64,000 bases of DNA from positions 86,370,717-86,434,716 of the forward strand of contig CM045762.1 in NCBI GenBank assembly GCA_025200525.1, read 5' to 3'. Every line of letters starts with the position of its first letter. The first letter of the stretch is position 1. The position numbers and the translations under genes are program-made. The stretch is from Camellia lanceoleosa (lineage: Eukaryota > Streptophyta > Magnoliopsida > Ericales > Theaceae). The notes under the pieces are model-generated. The model saw nothing but the letters and a program-made list of their open reading frames with translations, had not been told where the DNA came from and ran no database searches. Shown in pieces: positions 23,901 to 33,793 of this stretch.

Positions 23901-26900
23901 TCCACATTCCGTGGTCCCCAGCCAGCTCAGTGCCTATCATCTTCTCAGATCATCTCGATGTGGGAGTCTACCTTTTCACCAGTAGTAAAGCAGCCTCTGT
24001 AGGGTAATGGAGCATTGATATTTCCTGCTTTAACTAGATGTTGCTATAGACCCATCATCTACTTGTTGGTGTCCTCTTACCAGAAGTGAACTAGTCAATT
24101 ATCTTCTTGCTAGGCATTTGATGAAGTAATGCAAAGTGAAAGGAGAAAAAGAGCCAATTGGCTTAAACCGATGGGTAATGTGCGCTTTTAATGTTGGTTA
24201 TGGATTAACTCACTCATACAAATAATGCCTTTTAGGTTGGCATTGTGACTTAAGCAGCCTCCATTAGGGAAAGATCCATCTTGCTTGCTTTTTCTGTGGC
24301 TTTTCATTATGAGATCCCAGATCCTTTGTATTCCAGTGGAGACCTCTCCAATCTTGTCAATAAACCTACCTCTGTCATTTGCTAGAAAGTGAACCATAAT
24401 GGCAACTCAATGCAGACTCTAGCTAATTGGCATTTTAGCCCCTTCTGGACCTGAAAGTGTTAGCTATTTAATTAATAGCTCTAGCTGTCCTTATCATCTT
24501 GAAAATGCGTTTTGTGGAATTAGCCTTGAAAATAATAAATATCGTTGTGATTTGGTATGTGCACAGAGAATGCTGCCCCAGCCTGATGCAGAGAATCGTG
24601 TAGAACCAAGAACATCGCAACAAGAATAATCTTTTTCTCAATTTTTATTAATAATCAAAACACCACCCCTAGCCATATGGATTACTAGCTTATTTATAAT
24701 GATAACAAGCCTCCCAACCCTAACAATACTAAAAAGGAAAATAAAATATTTAGAAACTAATTTTAATTCTTGTAGACCGAGTAACCAACAAAATAGGGAA
24801 CTCAAAAATAGGAAATTAAAATTTCTAGATTTAAATAATAATCCTAGTCAAAAATAAAAATATTTAGGTGCTAAATTTAAGCCTACATCATCCTACCCAA
24901 CTTGAATAAACTCGTCCTTGAGTTTTCATTACTCGAAATAATTTGAAACACGTGCACTTGTCGGCATTGATCTTGTATTTAAGATTTATTTTCTTGAACT
25001 TAAATTTCCCATGAGATTCTTCCAAAATTAAAGGAAGACTATCAGAAACCTTGCAATTAATTCTCAAGCCATCAACACTACCAAAGAATCCCATATATTT
25101 TTGGTTGCTCTCAACAATTATACTTGTGTCCTTTGTTGACGGATGATTCATAAACTTTTCATCCCATACCAATTTGTTGCAGACCTGACAATGAGTCGCC
25201 ATGTTGATAGGGTTCTTTAATGAATCATCTTTGATGTTTGCAACATTGAATTCTAGAAGCTTCTTCTCAAGCTACTGATGCTCCATTTTACGAGAGTTCA
25301 TCAACACATTGCTACTAATGTCTTTTCTTTCCTATTGATGAATTTCGACTTTTTCCTTCGGGTTATCATCATGTATAGGATGTAGATACCAGTCAATATT
25401 TGGTTCCGTAGAAAAGGAATCCAAATCCCTAAATATCTCTTGTTCTGAAACATGGTCCATCTGATCTTTGTAACCCTTCGACGCATTATCTTCCATTGGT
25501 CTTTCACCTTGAAAGCCTACCAAGTCAGGATCATCATCCATTGCAAGGAATTCTTCTGGTGTCAAACTTCCAGGGAATTCAGGAATGTTGATCTTCAAAC
25601 TAGTCTTCCAACGTCAAGATTCACCATCGCTATTAGATCGATAACGAAAAGTGTTTACCCAAACATTTTTGTTAATAGGTGGCCACAAACAAATCCTCTA
25701 GCACAATTCTTGTTAAGTTGTTGAGTTAGACAATGATAAGCATTGGTAAACTCTGCTACGGTTTTTTGCCAAAGCACCTATAGTGTCTTGAAGCCATTAT
25801 AACCATTATTTCTCTATTTGTGCCTTCCAGTTTGTACACGTCTTCAACAACTTATCAACCACCACGTATTCCTTGTCATGCAATGGTTTGGAATTGAGCA
25901 CACAATTTGATACCAATTGATGTAGGGAAGCATGTATTGAATGAGCACAAGCAACAAGAAAGAACAAACATGAATAACTTAATATAGAGAAAACACACTT
26001 TGTAATTATAAATAATTCACTATTTTGTTGACCAACGAAAACAAATATGAATAACTTACATCGGCATTTATGATAATTAGTCCTTGTAGAGCAAGCTAGG
26101 AGACTTTCACATTGGCTAATTCTTTCTAATCAAGAATGTCTAAAAAGGAAAATAACATATTTTGTTGACCAACGAAAATAATTAAGAAATATAATCTTGT
26201 ATTAGAAGAATCACTTAACATAAGAAAATTTTAATCAAATACAATTTGGGAAACCTAATGATTATAGAATATTTTATGCTAAAATAAAAAAAAAAAAATT
26301 GCTAATCAACTACTAATTTTCTAAAATAATAAAAATAAAAATATAATATTCCTAAAATATCGTATGCATCATTGTGATGCAAGGAAGTAGTTATTGAATG
26401 AATACAAGCAACAAAGACAACAAAGAACAACTCAATATAGAGAAAACACTTTTTAATTTACTAATAATTCATCAAAAACTTGTTTGTCCCAAGGTTTTTA
26501 CATAGCTATTTATGCCAAACTAATTCTCGTAGAGCAATCTAGAAAACTTCCAAAGAGGCTAATTCTTTCTAATTAAGAATGCCTAACATGGAAAAGCTTG
26601 ATTCTTGTAGAGCAAGAAACGCATAAAATAGGAAAGCATAGTCAACACGATTTAGGAAACCTAATATTTATAGAATATTCTGTACTAAAATAAAATATTT
26701 TTAATCAATTACTAATTCTGAAATAATAAAAATAAAAATGTAATATTCTTAAAATCTCATTTGCATCATTCTCCCTTGTTTGAAAAAGCTTGCCTTCAAG
26801 TTTCCATTGCTTGGTATCACTTGACACGTTTGCCTTGTCCGCATCTACCTTGTATTTAAGATTAGTTTTCTCATATCATACCTCAATTTCAAAGAAAAGT

Positions 26901-29900
26901 CTTCCAAAACTAAAGGAACTATTTCTTTAAATAAATTAGACTAATCTTGATTTAAGCAGTCTTACGAATCAAACTCAAAATTGCAAACCCAAATTCATAA
27001 TCAAATCATAAAAAATACTCCACATTATAACTTGGTTGAAAAAATTCCTAGACCAACTCTAGCATGAAATCAAACAATCTTATGATATCTCTTACAAAAT
27101 CTTTTGTCACGCCAAAAATTGTTTTTTCCTTGCAGATCAATGCATCAACTACTCCTTTAGTAGGTTTTGAATTTTGTTCAAAAGTGTGTATTATTGAATC
27201 ATTGTCCTGTGTAGAACATAAGCAACATGGGTCCACACATCAACCTCAAATAAATTCTTGGATGAAAAAGGACCTATCAATGCCAATTCTGAAGCTTGAC
27301 TCTCTCATAGATTTTTGCCCCTCTCCCCACTTGTTACGTCAACTCTGTAAAATACAAATTGAAGGATGATTTTGAAGAAATGTCTGTATCAAGTTGGGTA
27401 ATATTTTCACTGACTTCAATTTTAGTTTTACACTTCTTCATCAAAATTGGTGGTTTATTATATTCCATAGTTAGATCTGCTGGAGTAGTAGATGATGTGA
27501 ACAACCAATCTAGGAACTATTCTGGTGTCAACCTCCCTAGAACTTAGGCAAGTCGATCTTCAAACGAGACTCCCAGCATCAAGAATCATGGTTATTAGCC
27601 GTGACTCCCCTGCTCCCTATGTTACTTGGACTCTTCAAACTAAATCAAACACTTGGACAAGGTTGTGGGATATGTGTCCAACACTTTTCAGATATTTGTA
27701 GTTGACATTATCATTATGTGTGTTGTTGTATAATTGCTATAAAATGAGTAAAATATCTTGTGACATTGTAACACTATTTTATCTCACCTAATAGATTAAA
27801 AATATGAAAGTATGACCCTTTTTCGCCGAGTCCCATGTATTTTTAAATTTGAAATTTGATGGGCCTAATCTCTAGATATGCATACGCACCCAACACCCAC
27901 ACTTGACAGCCATAACCGAATCCATGTAACATAACTTGTCCCTTCCCTGGACTGATGTTCAGCAAAAGGGCTGGTGACAGAATGATCATCTTAAACCATT
28001 TCCTCCTTTGTAGGACGTTAGTTTGGCTGGCAGTTGTGAGGTTGAATCACAGCAGTCAAGGCAGCCAATTGTTCGGTGACCACACCTAATGATTCCTCAA
28101 TCCGTTGAATTCTTTCATCTGATCGAGCATCTCGTGCAGCATCATCTCTCTTACAGTTCTTCAATAGTGGCATGTCTAGCATTCCGTCCCCTGACTGCAT
28201 CTCCACCATGTGCCATTATCAGGTTTTGAACTTGAGCTCTGAGCGTGAGGATGTAAAACCAAGAATGTCGCAACAAGAATAATAACGGACAAACAAAAAG
28301 AAGTAAAACTCTCTTTTTTCTCAATTTATATTAATAATCAAAACACCGCCCTTAGCTAATGATAACAATCCCAACAATACAAAAAAGGAAAATAAAATAT
28401 GAAGAAACTAATTATATTTCTTGTAGACCAAGTAACCAACAAAATAGGAAACTCAATAAATTAGAAAACTAAAAATTCTAGACTTAAATAATAAACCTAG
28501 TCAAAATTAAATATATTTAGTTGCTAAAATCACGCCTACATCATTTACTCTGCTTGGGTTGGGCCCAAGCATTGACCAGATGCTAAAAAAGGACGAGCCG
28601 TCTTCGTAAATATTCTTGGTTACTGAATACCTCATCAGATTTGGCCTTGGTTGTTTTTTAACTGCGTCTTTTCTATGGGTGCCTATTATATTGTGAATAT
28701 CTTATCTTAACTTCCCCTTATTTCACTTTAAAATTTCCTCTTTATTGGATTGTAAATAAATTTATGTGCATATACACACATTGATGGACATGTCTCACAT
28801 TTGGCTATGGGGAAGAAAGAAAGAAAGAAAGAAAAAGAAACAGAAAATAGGGATGAGTCCTAAATAAAAAATTGGCAAGTGATGGTTACGGTTTTCAATT
28901 AAAACTGAAGGTCGATAGGGAGTAGGTGTGATTTTTGAACTTAAATAGCTGTCATTTGCTACTAAAAATTACCATAACATATTTCGAAGTGTTTGAAATG
29001 AGATGATCTTTGGACTCTGTCTGGTTCTGTAGTGACAACAATAATTCTTCAGGATTGAGGATGATGTTTTTGTTTCCCATTTTTTGTGTGTTCAGCTTTT
29101 TTTCTTTGCTTTTTCACTTATCAAGCTATTATTTGCAAATTATGAATTTGGTATTTGCATTTGTTTGCTGCAGAGATCTTACAGGCATGACAGAATTGTA
29201 GAAGGCCTTAACATTACAGACGAAATGTTGAGGCCCAACTCAGTTGCGAGGCAACTTAGTGATCAAATTGCTCTTGCAAAGGCATTTGTCGTGATTGCAA
29301 AAGAAAGCAACAACCTCCAATTTGCATGGGAATTAAGTGCCCAGATTCGGAACTCACAGGTCCTTCTTTCAAATGCTGCACTGCGAAGAAATCCTTTGAC
29401 AACCAGAGAATCAGAAAGTGCAATTCATGATATGGCACTTCTTCTCTACCAAGCCCAGCAACTCCATTACGACAGTGCAACCATGATCATGAGACTTAAG
29501 GCCAAAATCCAGGGTCTTGAAGAACAGATGAACTTGGTTAGTGAGAAGAGTTCAAAGTATGGACAAATAGCTGCTGAGGAGGTCCCCAAGAGTTTATACT
29601 GCATTGGTGTTCAGTTAACGACCGAATGGTTCAGGAACTCAAATATACAGAGGAAACTGAAAGAAAAAAGGCAAATAACCGTGAAAATTAGAGATGACAG
29701 TCTTCTTCATTTCTGCGTCTTCTCCGATAACATTCTTGCAACTTCCGTTGTGGTCAATTCAACTGCTTTTAATTCCAAAAATCCTCACATGGTTGTGTTC
29801 CACCTTGTAACTGATGAAGTGAACTACGCTGCAATGAAGGCCTGGTTCTCCATCAACAGTTTCCGAGGAGTGACAGTTGATGTCCAAAAATTTGAAGACT

Positions 29901-30625
29901 TTAGCTGGTTAAATGCGTCTTATGTTCCGGTCCTTAAGCAGCTTCAAGATTCCGACACTCAGAACTACTATTTCTCTGGCAACAGTGACGATGGTCGGAC
30001 CCCAATTAAGTTCCGAAACCCTAAATACCTATCTATGCTTAATCACCTTAGGTTTTATATTCCAGAAGTTTTTCCTGCACTGAAGAAAGTGGTATTTCTC
30101 GATGACGATGTTGTCGTTCAGAAGGATTTGTCAGCTCTATTCTCCATAGATCTGAATGGTAACGTTAATGGGGCAGTCGAGACTTGCATGGAGACATTTC
30201 ATAGATATCACAAGTACTTGAATTATTCTCACCCTCTTATACGAGCACATTTTGATCCCGATGCATGTGGATGGGCATTTGGGATGAATGTTTTTGACCT
30301 GGTTGAGTGGAGGAAAAGGAATGTGACAGGGATCTATCACTACTGGCAGGAGAAAAATGTAGACCGTACTTTGTGGAAATTGGGTACGCTGCCACCTGGA
30401 CTGTTGACTTTTTACGGGTTGACAGAGCCACTGGACCCTATGTGGCATATATTGGGGTTGGGTTATACTACCGTTAATCCTCAAATGATAGAGAAGGGGG
30501 CTGTACTGCACTATAATGGGAACTCAAAGCCATGGTTGAAGATTGGAATGGAAAAGTACAAGCCTCTTTGGGATAAGTATGTTGATTATACCCATCCTCT
30601 ATTGCAACAGTGCAATGTTCATTGA
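10077..30625 (+). CDS. Galacturonosyltransferase, GAUT10-type (whole gene, two exons)
   Basis: Coding sequence join(10077..10226, 29174..30625), 533 residues, very near the roughly 536 of Arabidopsis GAUT10. The family (GT8) transfers galacturonic acid from UDP-GalA to homogalacturonan during pectin synthesis in the Golgi. Visible features: a basic cytosolic N-terminus, one membrane anchor (about residues 20-36, type II topology), a stem, a DDD metal/nucleotide-sugar motif at 360-362 ([12 protein letters not shown]), the [16 protein letters not shown] block typical of the family, and the HxxGxxKPW motif at 496-504 (HYNGNSKPW). Both exons resemble GAUT10 more than GAUT11. The start is the first ATG giving the conserved MRRR opening. 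Nothing in the sequence is broken; the only oddity is the 18.9-kb intron. Confidence 0.93.
11411..11890. repeat. Direct repeat pair of about 150 bp inside the intron
   Basis: The segment at about 11,411-11,560 recurs at about 11,743-11,890 (shared blocks 'gtaattgtattgaaa', 'ctacaagcactcagac', 'gaaatctgtagtggg'), with a spacing of about 330 bp. Probably a local segmental duplication. No function assigned. Confidence 0.8.
13379..13755 (-). repeat. LTR (3' LTR of the retroelement), with internal duplication
   Basis: It is 377 bp, against 243 bp for the other LTR. The excess of 134 bp comes from a tandem duplication of the segment starting 'ggaataagctctcttt'. It contains many short sub-repeats of 'ggagcattacactaa'. 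It begins TG and ends TA on the plus strand. Confidence 0.92.
13756..13772 (-). other. Polypurine tract of the retroelement
   Basis: On the minus strand TTGAGTTTGAGGGGGG(C) lies directly next to the 3' LTR, where second-strand priming is expected. It fixes the element's orientation. Confidence 0.85.
13884..14455. repeat. Three adjacent tandem-repeat arrays inside the retroelement
   Basis: 13,884-14,150: about eight copies of a roughly 35-bp unit with the core TGTCGGACCGTTGTAGA. 14,161-14,325: three copies of a 56-bp unit with AATCAATGTCGG and TTGTCGGACCCATATA. 14,326-14,455: two copies of a roughly 62-bp unit with CATCAAAAGG and TGTGCCCGACAGCCAT. The first two arrays share TGTCGGACC. They sit directly upstream of the TATA box of the antisense cassette and could act as an enhancer, which is inference. 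Confidence 0.85.
14501..14508 (+). promoter_or_regulatory. TATA box of the antisense cassette
   Basis: TATTTAAA preceded by a GC-rich flank and followed about 115 bases later by the first ATG (14,624). Its position suits a plant core promoter reading antisense to the retroelement. Confidence 0.6.
14624..15177 (+). pseudogene. Antisense gene-like cassette (coiled-coil protein), frames shifted
   Basis: The plus strand begins [10 protein letters not shown] in one frame (14,624 on). A second frame gives a better continuation through [19 protein letters not shown] (to 14,900), and a third gives a coiled coil ([20 protein letters not shown], with [17 protein letters not shown]) ending [13 protein letters not shown] at 15,177. 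Read together they look like one protein of about 180 residues with at least two frame changes. A TATA box lies upstream and AATAAA downstream. I do not recognise the family. Some plant LTR elements carry antisense ORFs, so it may belong to the element rather than being a captured gene. Confidence 0.5.
15295..15300 (+). terminator. Poly(A) signal AATAAA of the antisense cassette
   Basis: A canonical AATAAA 118 bases after the stop codon, following a long poly-T tract (15,232-15,259). With the TATA box it frames a compact transcription unit of about 0.8 kb. Confidence 0.45.
15633..15880 (+). pseudogene. Captured TOM1-like (TOL) gene fragment, GAT domain
   Basis: The plus strand encodes a piece resembling the GAT domain of plant TOM1-like ESCRT-associated ubiquitin receptors ([20 protein letters not shown], then [20 protein letters not shown]). 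It lacks the N-terminal VHS domain and the C-terminus, and runs straight into the end of the GIP1 fragment on the opposite strand. It is antisense relative to the retroelement. The parent gene family acts at endosomes; this copy is a fragment and probably not a working protein. Confidence 0.75.
15882..16685 (-). pseudogene. Captured GIP1-like gene fragment (C-terminus)
   Basis: On the minus strand this matches the C-terminal part of plant GBF-interacting protein 1-like proteins: [65 protein letters not shown], then [33 protein letters not shown] and the native-looking end QQIWQSSY plus stop. About 103 bp of unrelated sequence, without GT-AG borders, splits it after SISLQQ and introduces a stop. 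It is sense relative to the retroelement, so it would be inside the element's own transcript. Confidence 0.85.
16761..16796 (-). other. GC-rich perfect hairpin beside the primer-binding site
   Basis: CCGGCGGGCGGC and GCCGCCCGCCGG form a perfect 12-bp stem with a 12-base loop. It lies 29 bases inside the primer-binding site, in the retroelement's untranslated leader. In retroelements this is where dimerisation or packaging structures occur; that role here is inference. Confidence 0.8.
16826..16837 (-). other. Primer-binding site of the retroelement
   Basis: The minus strand reads TGGTATCAGAGC directly after the 5' LTR. This is the initiator-methionine tRNA complement used by plant Copia elements. 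Confidence 0.92.
16838..17080 (-). repeat. LTR (5' LTR of the retroelement)
   Basis: It is 243 bp, starting TGTAGGAAATTATATT on the plus strand and followed by the catgg target duplication. It matches the other LTR apart from that copy's internal duplication. Confidence 0.92.
17735..18696. mobile_element. TIR element with a GACACG hexamer end, inside the solo LTR
   Basis: The left end CTATGAAGCACGGACATGG and the reverse complement of the right end CCATGAAGCATGGACACGG match at 16 of 19 positions. An exact 8-bp duplication catagtat flanks it (17,727-17,734 and 18,697-18,704), which fits hAT; a ninth base differs. The interior has an AT-rich part and a GC-rich part (18,290-18,470) with repeated 'tcgaagtcgaaggg' blocks. 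No transposase. Confidence 0.8.
17745..17822. repeat. GACACG hexanucleotide array
   Basis: About a dozen imperfect GGACAC units form the left subterminal region of the TIR element, mirrored by sparse GTGTCC units near its right end (18,580-18,660). The frame through it encodes Gly-His repeats and is not a gene. Confidence 0.9.
19043..19692. mobile_element. Probable hAT-type MITE
   Basis: The left end 'aggggtgagcatgg' is a common plant hAT MITE terminus. The right end (tgcttagacctaccc) is a degraded inverted copy. The interior is roughly palindromic, with blocks such as 'attggattggttt' and 'aaaccaatccgtga' on opposite sides. Confidence 0.5.
20750..21070. mobile_element. PIF/Harbinger (Tourist-type) MITE
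   Basis: Terminal inverted repeats GGCCTTGTTTGGTTTG and GGGTGTGTTTGGTTTG with TAA duplicated on both sides. It is 321 bp and holds a (CT)n run near 20,891-20,928. Same family as the MITE at 6,202-6,530. Confidence 0.85.
21437..24598. other. Intron sequence without recognised features
   Basis: No exon-like coding, RNA gene or clear transposon boundary. Scattered GC-richer pieces (22,790-23,050, 23,560-24,000) may be old transposon debris. The short frames there match nothing I recognise. Confidence 0.5.
24888..25598 (-). pseudogene. Retroelement gag-region scraps
   Basis: The minus strand shows two frames: [20 protein letters not shown], which resembles the start of a plant Gypsy-type capsid domain, and a Lys-rich frame with a CQVCNKLVW cysteine pair. 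Both are isolated, with no polymerase beyond them. Confidence 0.45.
25918..26371 (-). repeat. LTR Y1 with adjacent primer-binding site
   Basis: It is 454 bp, beginning TGATGTAGGGAAG and ending GCATCA on the plus strand. Just to its left the minus strand reads TGGTATCAAATTG, a primer-binding-site-like sequence, so this is a 5' LTR whose interior lies to the left. Confidence 0.7.
26375..26768 (-). repeat. LTR Y2 with adjacent polypurine tract
   Basis: It is 394 bp, the same family as Y1 (shared 'tatagagaaaacac', 'ggctaattctttctaat'), perhaps three quarters identical. The minus strand has CAAACAAGGGAGAA just to its right, so this is a 3' LTR whose interior lies to the right. It is separated from Y1 by only three bases. 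Confidence 0.7.
28018..28209 (-). pseudogene. gag N-terminal fragment of retroelement X
   Basis: A 63-codon minus-strand frame starting 43 bases inside the right LTR, with a short coiled coil ([20 protein letters not shown]) typical of the opening of plant LTR-element gag genes. It ends without a capsid domain. Confidence 0.55.
29174..30625 (+). CDS. GAUT10 exon 2 (catalytic domain)
   Basis: Starts after a pyrimidine-rich tract and the acceptor 'tttgctgcag'. It encodes [19 protein letters not shown] and the rest of the protein, 483 residues, uninterrupted to TGA. Codon phase fits exon 1 exactly. The open frame extends upstream to 29,084 in intron sequence, but that part has no family similarity and is excluded. 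Confidence 0.95.
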   Translation, partial: RSYRHDRIVEGLNITDEMLRPNSVARQLSDQIALAKAFVVIAKESNNLQFAWELSAQIRNSQVLLSNAALRRNPLTTRESESAIHDMALLLYQAQQLHYDSATMIMRLKAKIQGLEEQMNLVSEKSSKYGQIAAEEVPKSLYCIGVQLTTEWFRNSNIQRKLKEKRQITVKIRDDSLLHFCVFSDNILATSVVVNSTAFNSKNPHMVVFHLVTDEVNYAAMKAWFSINSFRGVTVDVQKFEDFSWLNASYVPVLKQLQDSDTQNYYFSGNSDDGRTPIKFRNPKYLSMLNHLRFYIPEVFPALKKVVFLDDDVVVQKDLSALFSIDLNGNVNGAVETCMETFHRYHKYLNYSHPLIRAHFDPDACGWAFGMNVFDLVEWRKRNVTGIYHYWQEKNVDRTLWKLGTLPPGLLTFYGLTEPLDPMWHILGLGYTTVNPQMIEKGAVLHYNGNSKPWLKIGMEKYKPLWDKYVDYTHPLLQQCNVH

Positions 30626-31538
30626 CTTGAAAATATGGTGTGTTTTCAATCTCTTCCATGAGCTATCTGGTTCTGTGTGTTGAAGAGTGAAATTTTTTGT
30701 ACCAAGGACTGCTTGTAGAATTTTGTAAGAACAGGCAAAGGTTAGTTTCTGTAACATTGGTATTCAATTGATAATATGATTTGGTGTTGTTTAATTTGTT
30801 TCTCATTTGTAATTTATTTACCATCAAGTAGATATGTATTTATATACCTATTACCTACTAGAATCAGCTGCAAATCTATTTGATTATTTGGCAGTTGATA
30901 ACAATGTTTTTCAGTATTTTTTTGGTGATCAGAATCTATGAGAGGTATCTAAACCTTTCTCCTTTTGAAGTTATGTCTTTGTCAGATTCAGTTGGTGCAC
31001 ATATACCTTCTTTGAATTGGTTGTGACTTTGGCCACCACGACCAACAAAACAAACAGTGATTTGAATAATTGGGTTTAAGTTGAAGGAATTGCAAGAACG
31101 ATAGCGATTAAGGTCTTAAATGTTGGTCGAGTACGGTTTTAAATGTCGATCGTTATGTATTGTATTTAAATATCGATCGTTACGTATTATATTAGCTAAT
31201 ATGTAATAGAAATTTTGATATTATTATTTATTAATATATTATTTGATATCAATTAATAGTTAACCGTATTGTTAATATAGATATATATGACTCTATGTTA
31301 TTTAAAATTATGATAGGGAGGCCCAAAAAAAATATGTGGGATGCAAGGGTGATAAAGGTTTTTTTTTTTTAATATATATATATATATTAATATTGTTATT
31401 ATGTTTTAAATTTTTAATTGAAGGGACAAAGGGTACAATAATTAATGAGAAAATAAAAAGCACATGATTGGTTTCACTTCATTCTTACTTGAAATTTCTT
31501 TTTATTACAAGTACGATAGTGTCACGGTTTGGGATGTA
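30626..31538. other. GAUT10 3' untranslated region and downstream DNA
   Basis: About the first 180 bases are probably 3' UTR. Beyond that it is AT-rich, with two 'tcgatcgtta' blocks around 31,145-31,185 and an (AT)n run near 31,373. No gene seen. Confidence 0.5.
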
Positions 31539-32196
31539 AGAGTATCTTCAACGGTTCAATATAATTTTTACCAAATTTGAGTAAAAAAAAACTGATTTTC
31601 TTAATCTGATACGAGTTGCTCCAATGGTTAGCATCAAAGGTGAAGGAAATGTCCGGTACGTCGACTGGTCGGTCAACCGGTTAGGCTTCTCAAACAATGA
31701 ATTCCTTCCAAAACCTGATATCATGTATCATTCTCTTACATGCCTCTATATTCCAAACTGAAAATGCTTATTTTTTGCAAACAAGATAATCAAGATTACC
31801 ATTTGCATAATTTTTTTTTAAAAAAAAAATTTTAAAAGGTGTAAACTCATCTGCACACATTTCATATTTGCACAAATGAAGCTCAGAGGATGAACCACTA
31901 TGATCAACAACAGAAAACTTGATTTCAACACCATCTCTCTTTCCATCACTATCTTATATACCTAAATACAAATAACTAGCTACACACAAATACATAAAAA
32001 AAATATATATATATATATACAGTCGAACCCCGAAATACATAGAAAACCCTAGCTCTCAATTGCCCAAATATTCACTGTTATTGCCTAACAAAAACGACAG
32101 AACCAGAATCAATAGCCGATCTCATCATAGACCACCAAATAAGGTAATTTAAAAAAAATTTAAAAAAAAAAGAAAAAAGAAAATACGTTAATATTT

Positions 32197-32234
<38 letters not shown>

Positions 32235-32688
32235 GCTTCACATTTAATCACTCTACAAAAAACTTGTTATACTCTGTTCACCTTTTTTTTTTTTTTTTCT
32301 CTATCTACAACTCTCCGTGTCTCTCTCTCTCTACTCAGCTGTGTGTTAAGTGTAGTATATCTATCTACAACTCTCTGTTTCTTAGATGAATTAGTGGTTG
32401 AACTAATTGCAGTAGAAGAAAAGCCATCTAGGAGTTTTGGAAGCAGGGACGACCCATGGGACCACCGACCGGACGTCCGGCTAGTTGTCCGGTGGGCCCA
32501 CTTCCAACGACAGTGTTTTGGTAAAATCTTCTCTGCTTCTCATTTGCTCCGCTTCTCGTTTTGGTGAAACTTTTGGTATATTCTCAATTTGATATTCCTT
32601 TGGTGAAATTGTTGAAGCCATAAAAGTCACATTTTTTCACCAAATTCAAATCTGATGATGGATTTGGTTCACTATTGGAGATGGTCTA
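31539..32688. mobile_element. Possible TIR element of the 'atctccaa' type
   Basis: The left end agagtatcttcaacggttc and the reverse complement of the right end (tagaccatctccaatagtg) resemble the common plant terminus 'gagcatctccaa'. The interior contains (TC)n near 32,203 and GC-richer 'ggtcggtcaaccgg' and 'ccgaccggacgtccgg' blocks. No target duplication was found, so this is tentative. Confidence 0.4.
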
Positions 32689-33793
32689 AGTTAGTTTTTT
32701 TTTTAGTTTTTTAACTATTTTAGTTTGGAGTTAAAATGTTTAGTTTGTGATATGTTTTTTGGTCTTTTTGATTTTGCGAGAGAAAAAGTAAAATGATTAT
32801 GGTTTGAATATGACATTTTGTCTTATTAGACTAAAAAATTTATTGCCTTTTTGTGACTATTTTAATAAAAAAAAATTTCATTTAACTTATGCCAAATAAG
32901 GACTCAATAGTGATTTGGGAAGTTAGTAAAAAGCTGACTTTTGGTTTTTTACTAAGTTTTTTGGCTTTTTCGATAGTGATTTGAGAAGTTGGTAAAAAGC
33001 TGGCTTTTTTGCTTTTTGATTTAATATTTTTTAAAAGTGTCACATCACTACAAAATGACCAAAATACCCTCAACCAATTGAAGAAATTTACCTAAGCTGA
33101 GGGTAGTTTTGTAAATAGTCAAGTTGTGTTTTTGGCATTTTCTGCGTTTTTGCTAGAGCTTCCCAAATGGCATTTTTAGCTTTTTTGCACACTTTGACGT
33201 TTTGTTCCCCAACCAAAAAACGTGACGTTTTGACCGGGTTGCCAAAATGACACAATATATATTGAATGTATGTCTTATGACTATAATATTTCCAACAAAA
33301 TATATATAATGCAATAAAATTAACAGAGGTAATACATGTATTAATTGATATATTAATTAATGTATTAATATATATTATGATATTATTATTTTAAAATTAT
33401 TATCTCACTTAATATACAAATTACAAAAACTCACAACTAATAAAATTATATTATATTATCTGTTAATACACTAACTAATATACTAACCCATCCCGCAACA
33501 TTATTCAAAACAAATCAAACGCCATCTTTTTATATGAGCCTGTTGGTTGGCCAGCTGACTTGTTCCTCATCTTTCGAGTGTCAACCTCTTTTCAAATTCT
33601 ATATTTCAAAATGAAGAAAAAGGCCACGTGTCACATACCCATGACCCATTCTCACTTGAAAATGCCGGCTAAGCACAAACTAACGAACACAAACAGAATC
33701 CTCGAAAGTCTCTCCTCTTTCTCCTCCTCCTCCATTCTTGTCTTCTACTGCCCAACGTCTCTCACAGTCAATCAATTCAGTTCAAAAATCTTT
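32689..33793. other. Intergenic DNA, no gene seen
   Basis: AT-rich. 'agtgatttg(g/a)gaagtt(a/g)gtaaaaagct' occurs twice (about 32,909 and 32,978), suggesting an old repeat. No reading frame is credible. Confidence 0.5.

Larger units (their letters stand above)
24599..28543 (-). mobile_element. Decayed LTR retroelement X with a tandem LTR pair of family Y inside
   Basis: Two LTRs of exactly 292 bp (24,599-24,890 and 28,252-28,543), TG...CA, similar over their length (shared 'cgcaacaagaataat', 'attaataatcaaaacacc'), bound it. Minus orientation is shown by a gag-like start just inside the right LTR and a purine-rich tract beside the left LTR. No flanking duplication is visible. The interior has only gag-like scraps and no reverse transcriptase. 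Confidence 0.7.
10227..29173 (+). other. GAUT10 intron 1, 18,947 bp
   Basis: A GT...AG intron that holds most of the transposons in the left half of the window. Own-looking intron sequence lies at 10,227-12,946, 21,437-24,598 and 28,544-29,173; I see no exon-like coding there. The last part has a (GAAA)n run near 28,813 and a normal-looking branch/polypyrimidine region before 29,173. Confidence 0.85.

Noticed and set aside
23265..24000. Several frames of 65-85 codons inside the GAUT10 intron
   Set aside because: No recognisable family; overlapping frames on both strands; more likely transposon debris than genes.
29010..29201. Hydrophobic frame at the GAUT10 intron-exon border
   Set aside because: It is intronic pyrimidine-rich sequence read through the acceptor; the family match begins only at 29,174.
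30137..30511. Minus-strand frame of 124 codons in GAUT10 exon 2
   Set aside because: A shadow of the conserved catalytic domain on the plus strand.
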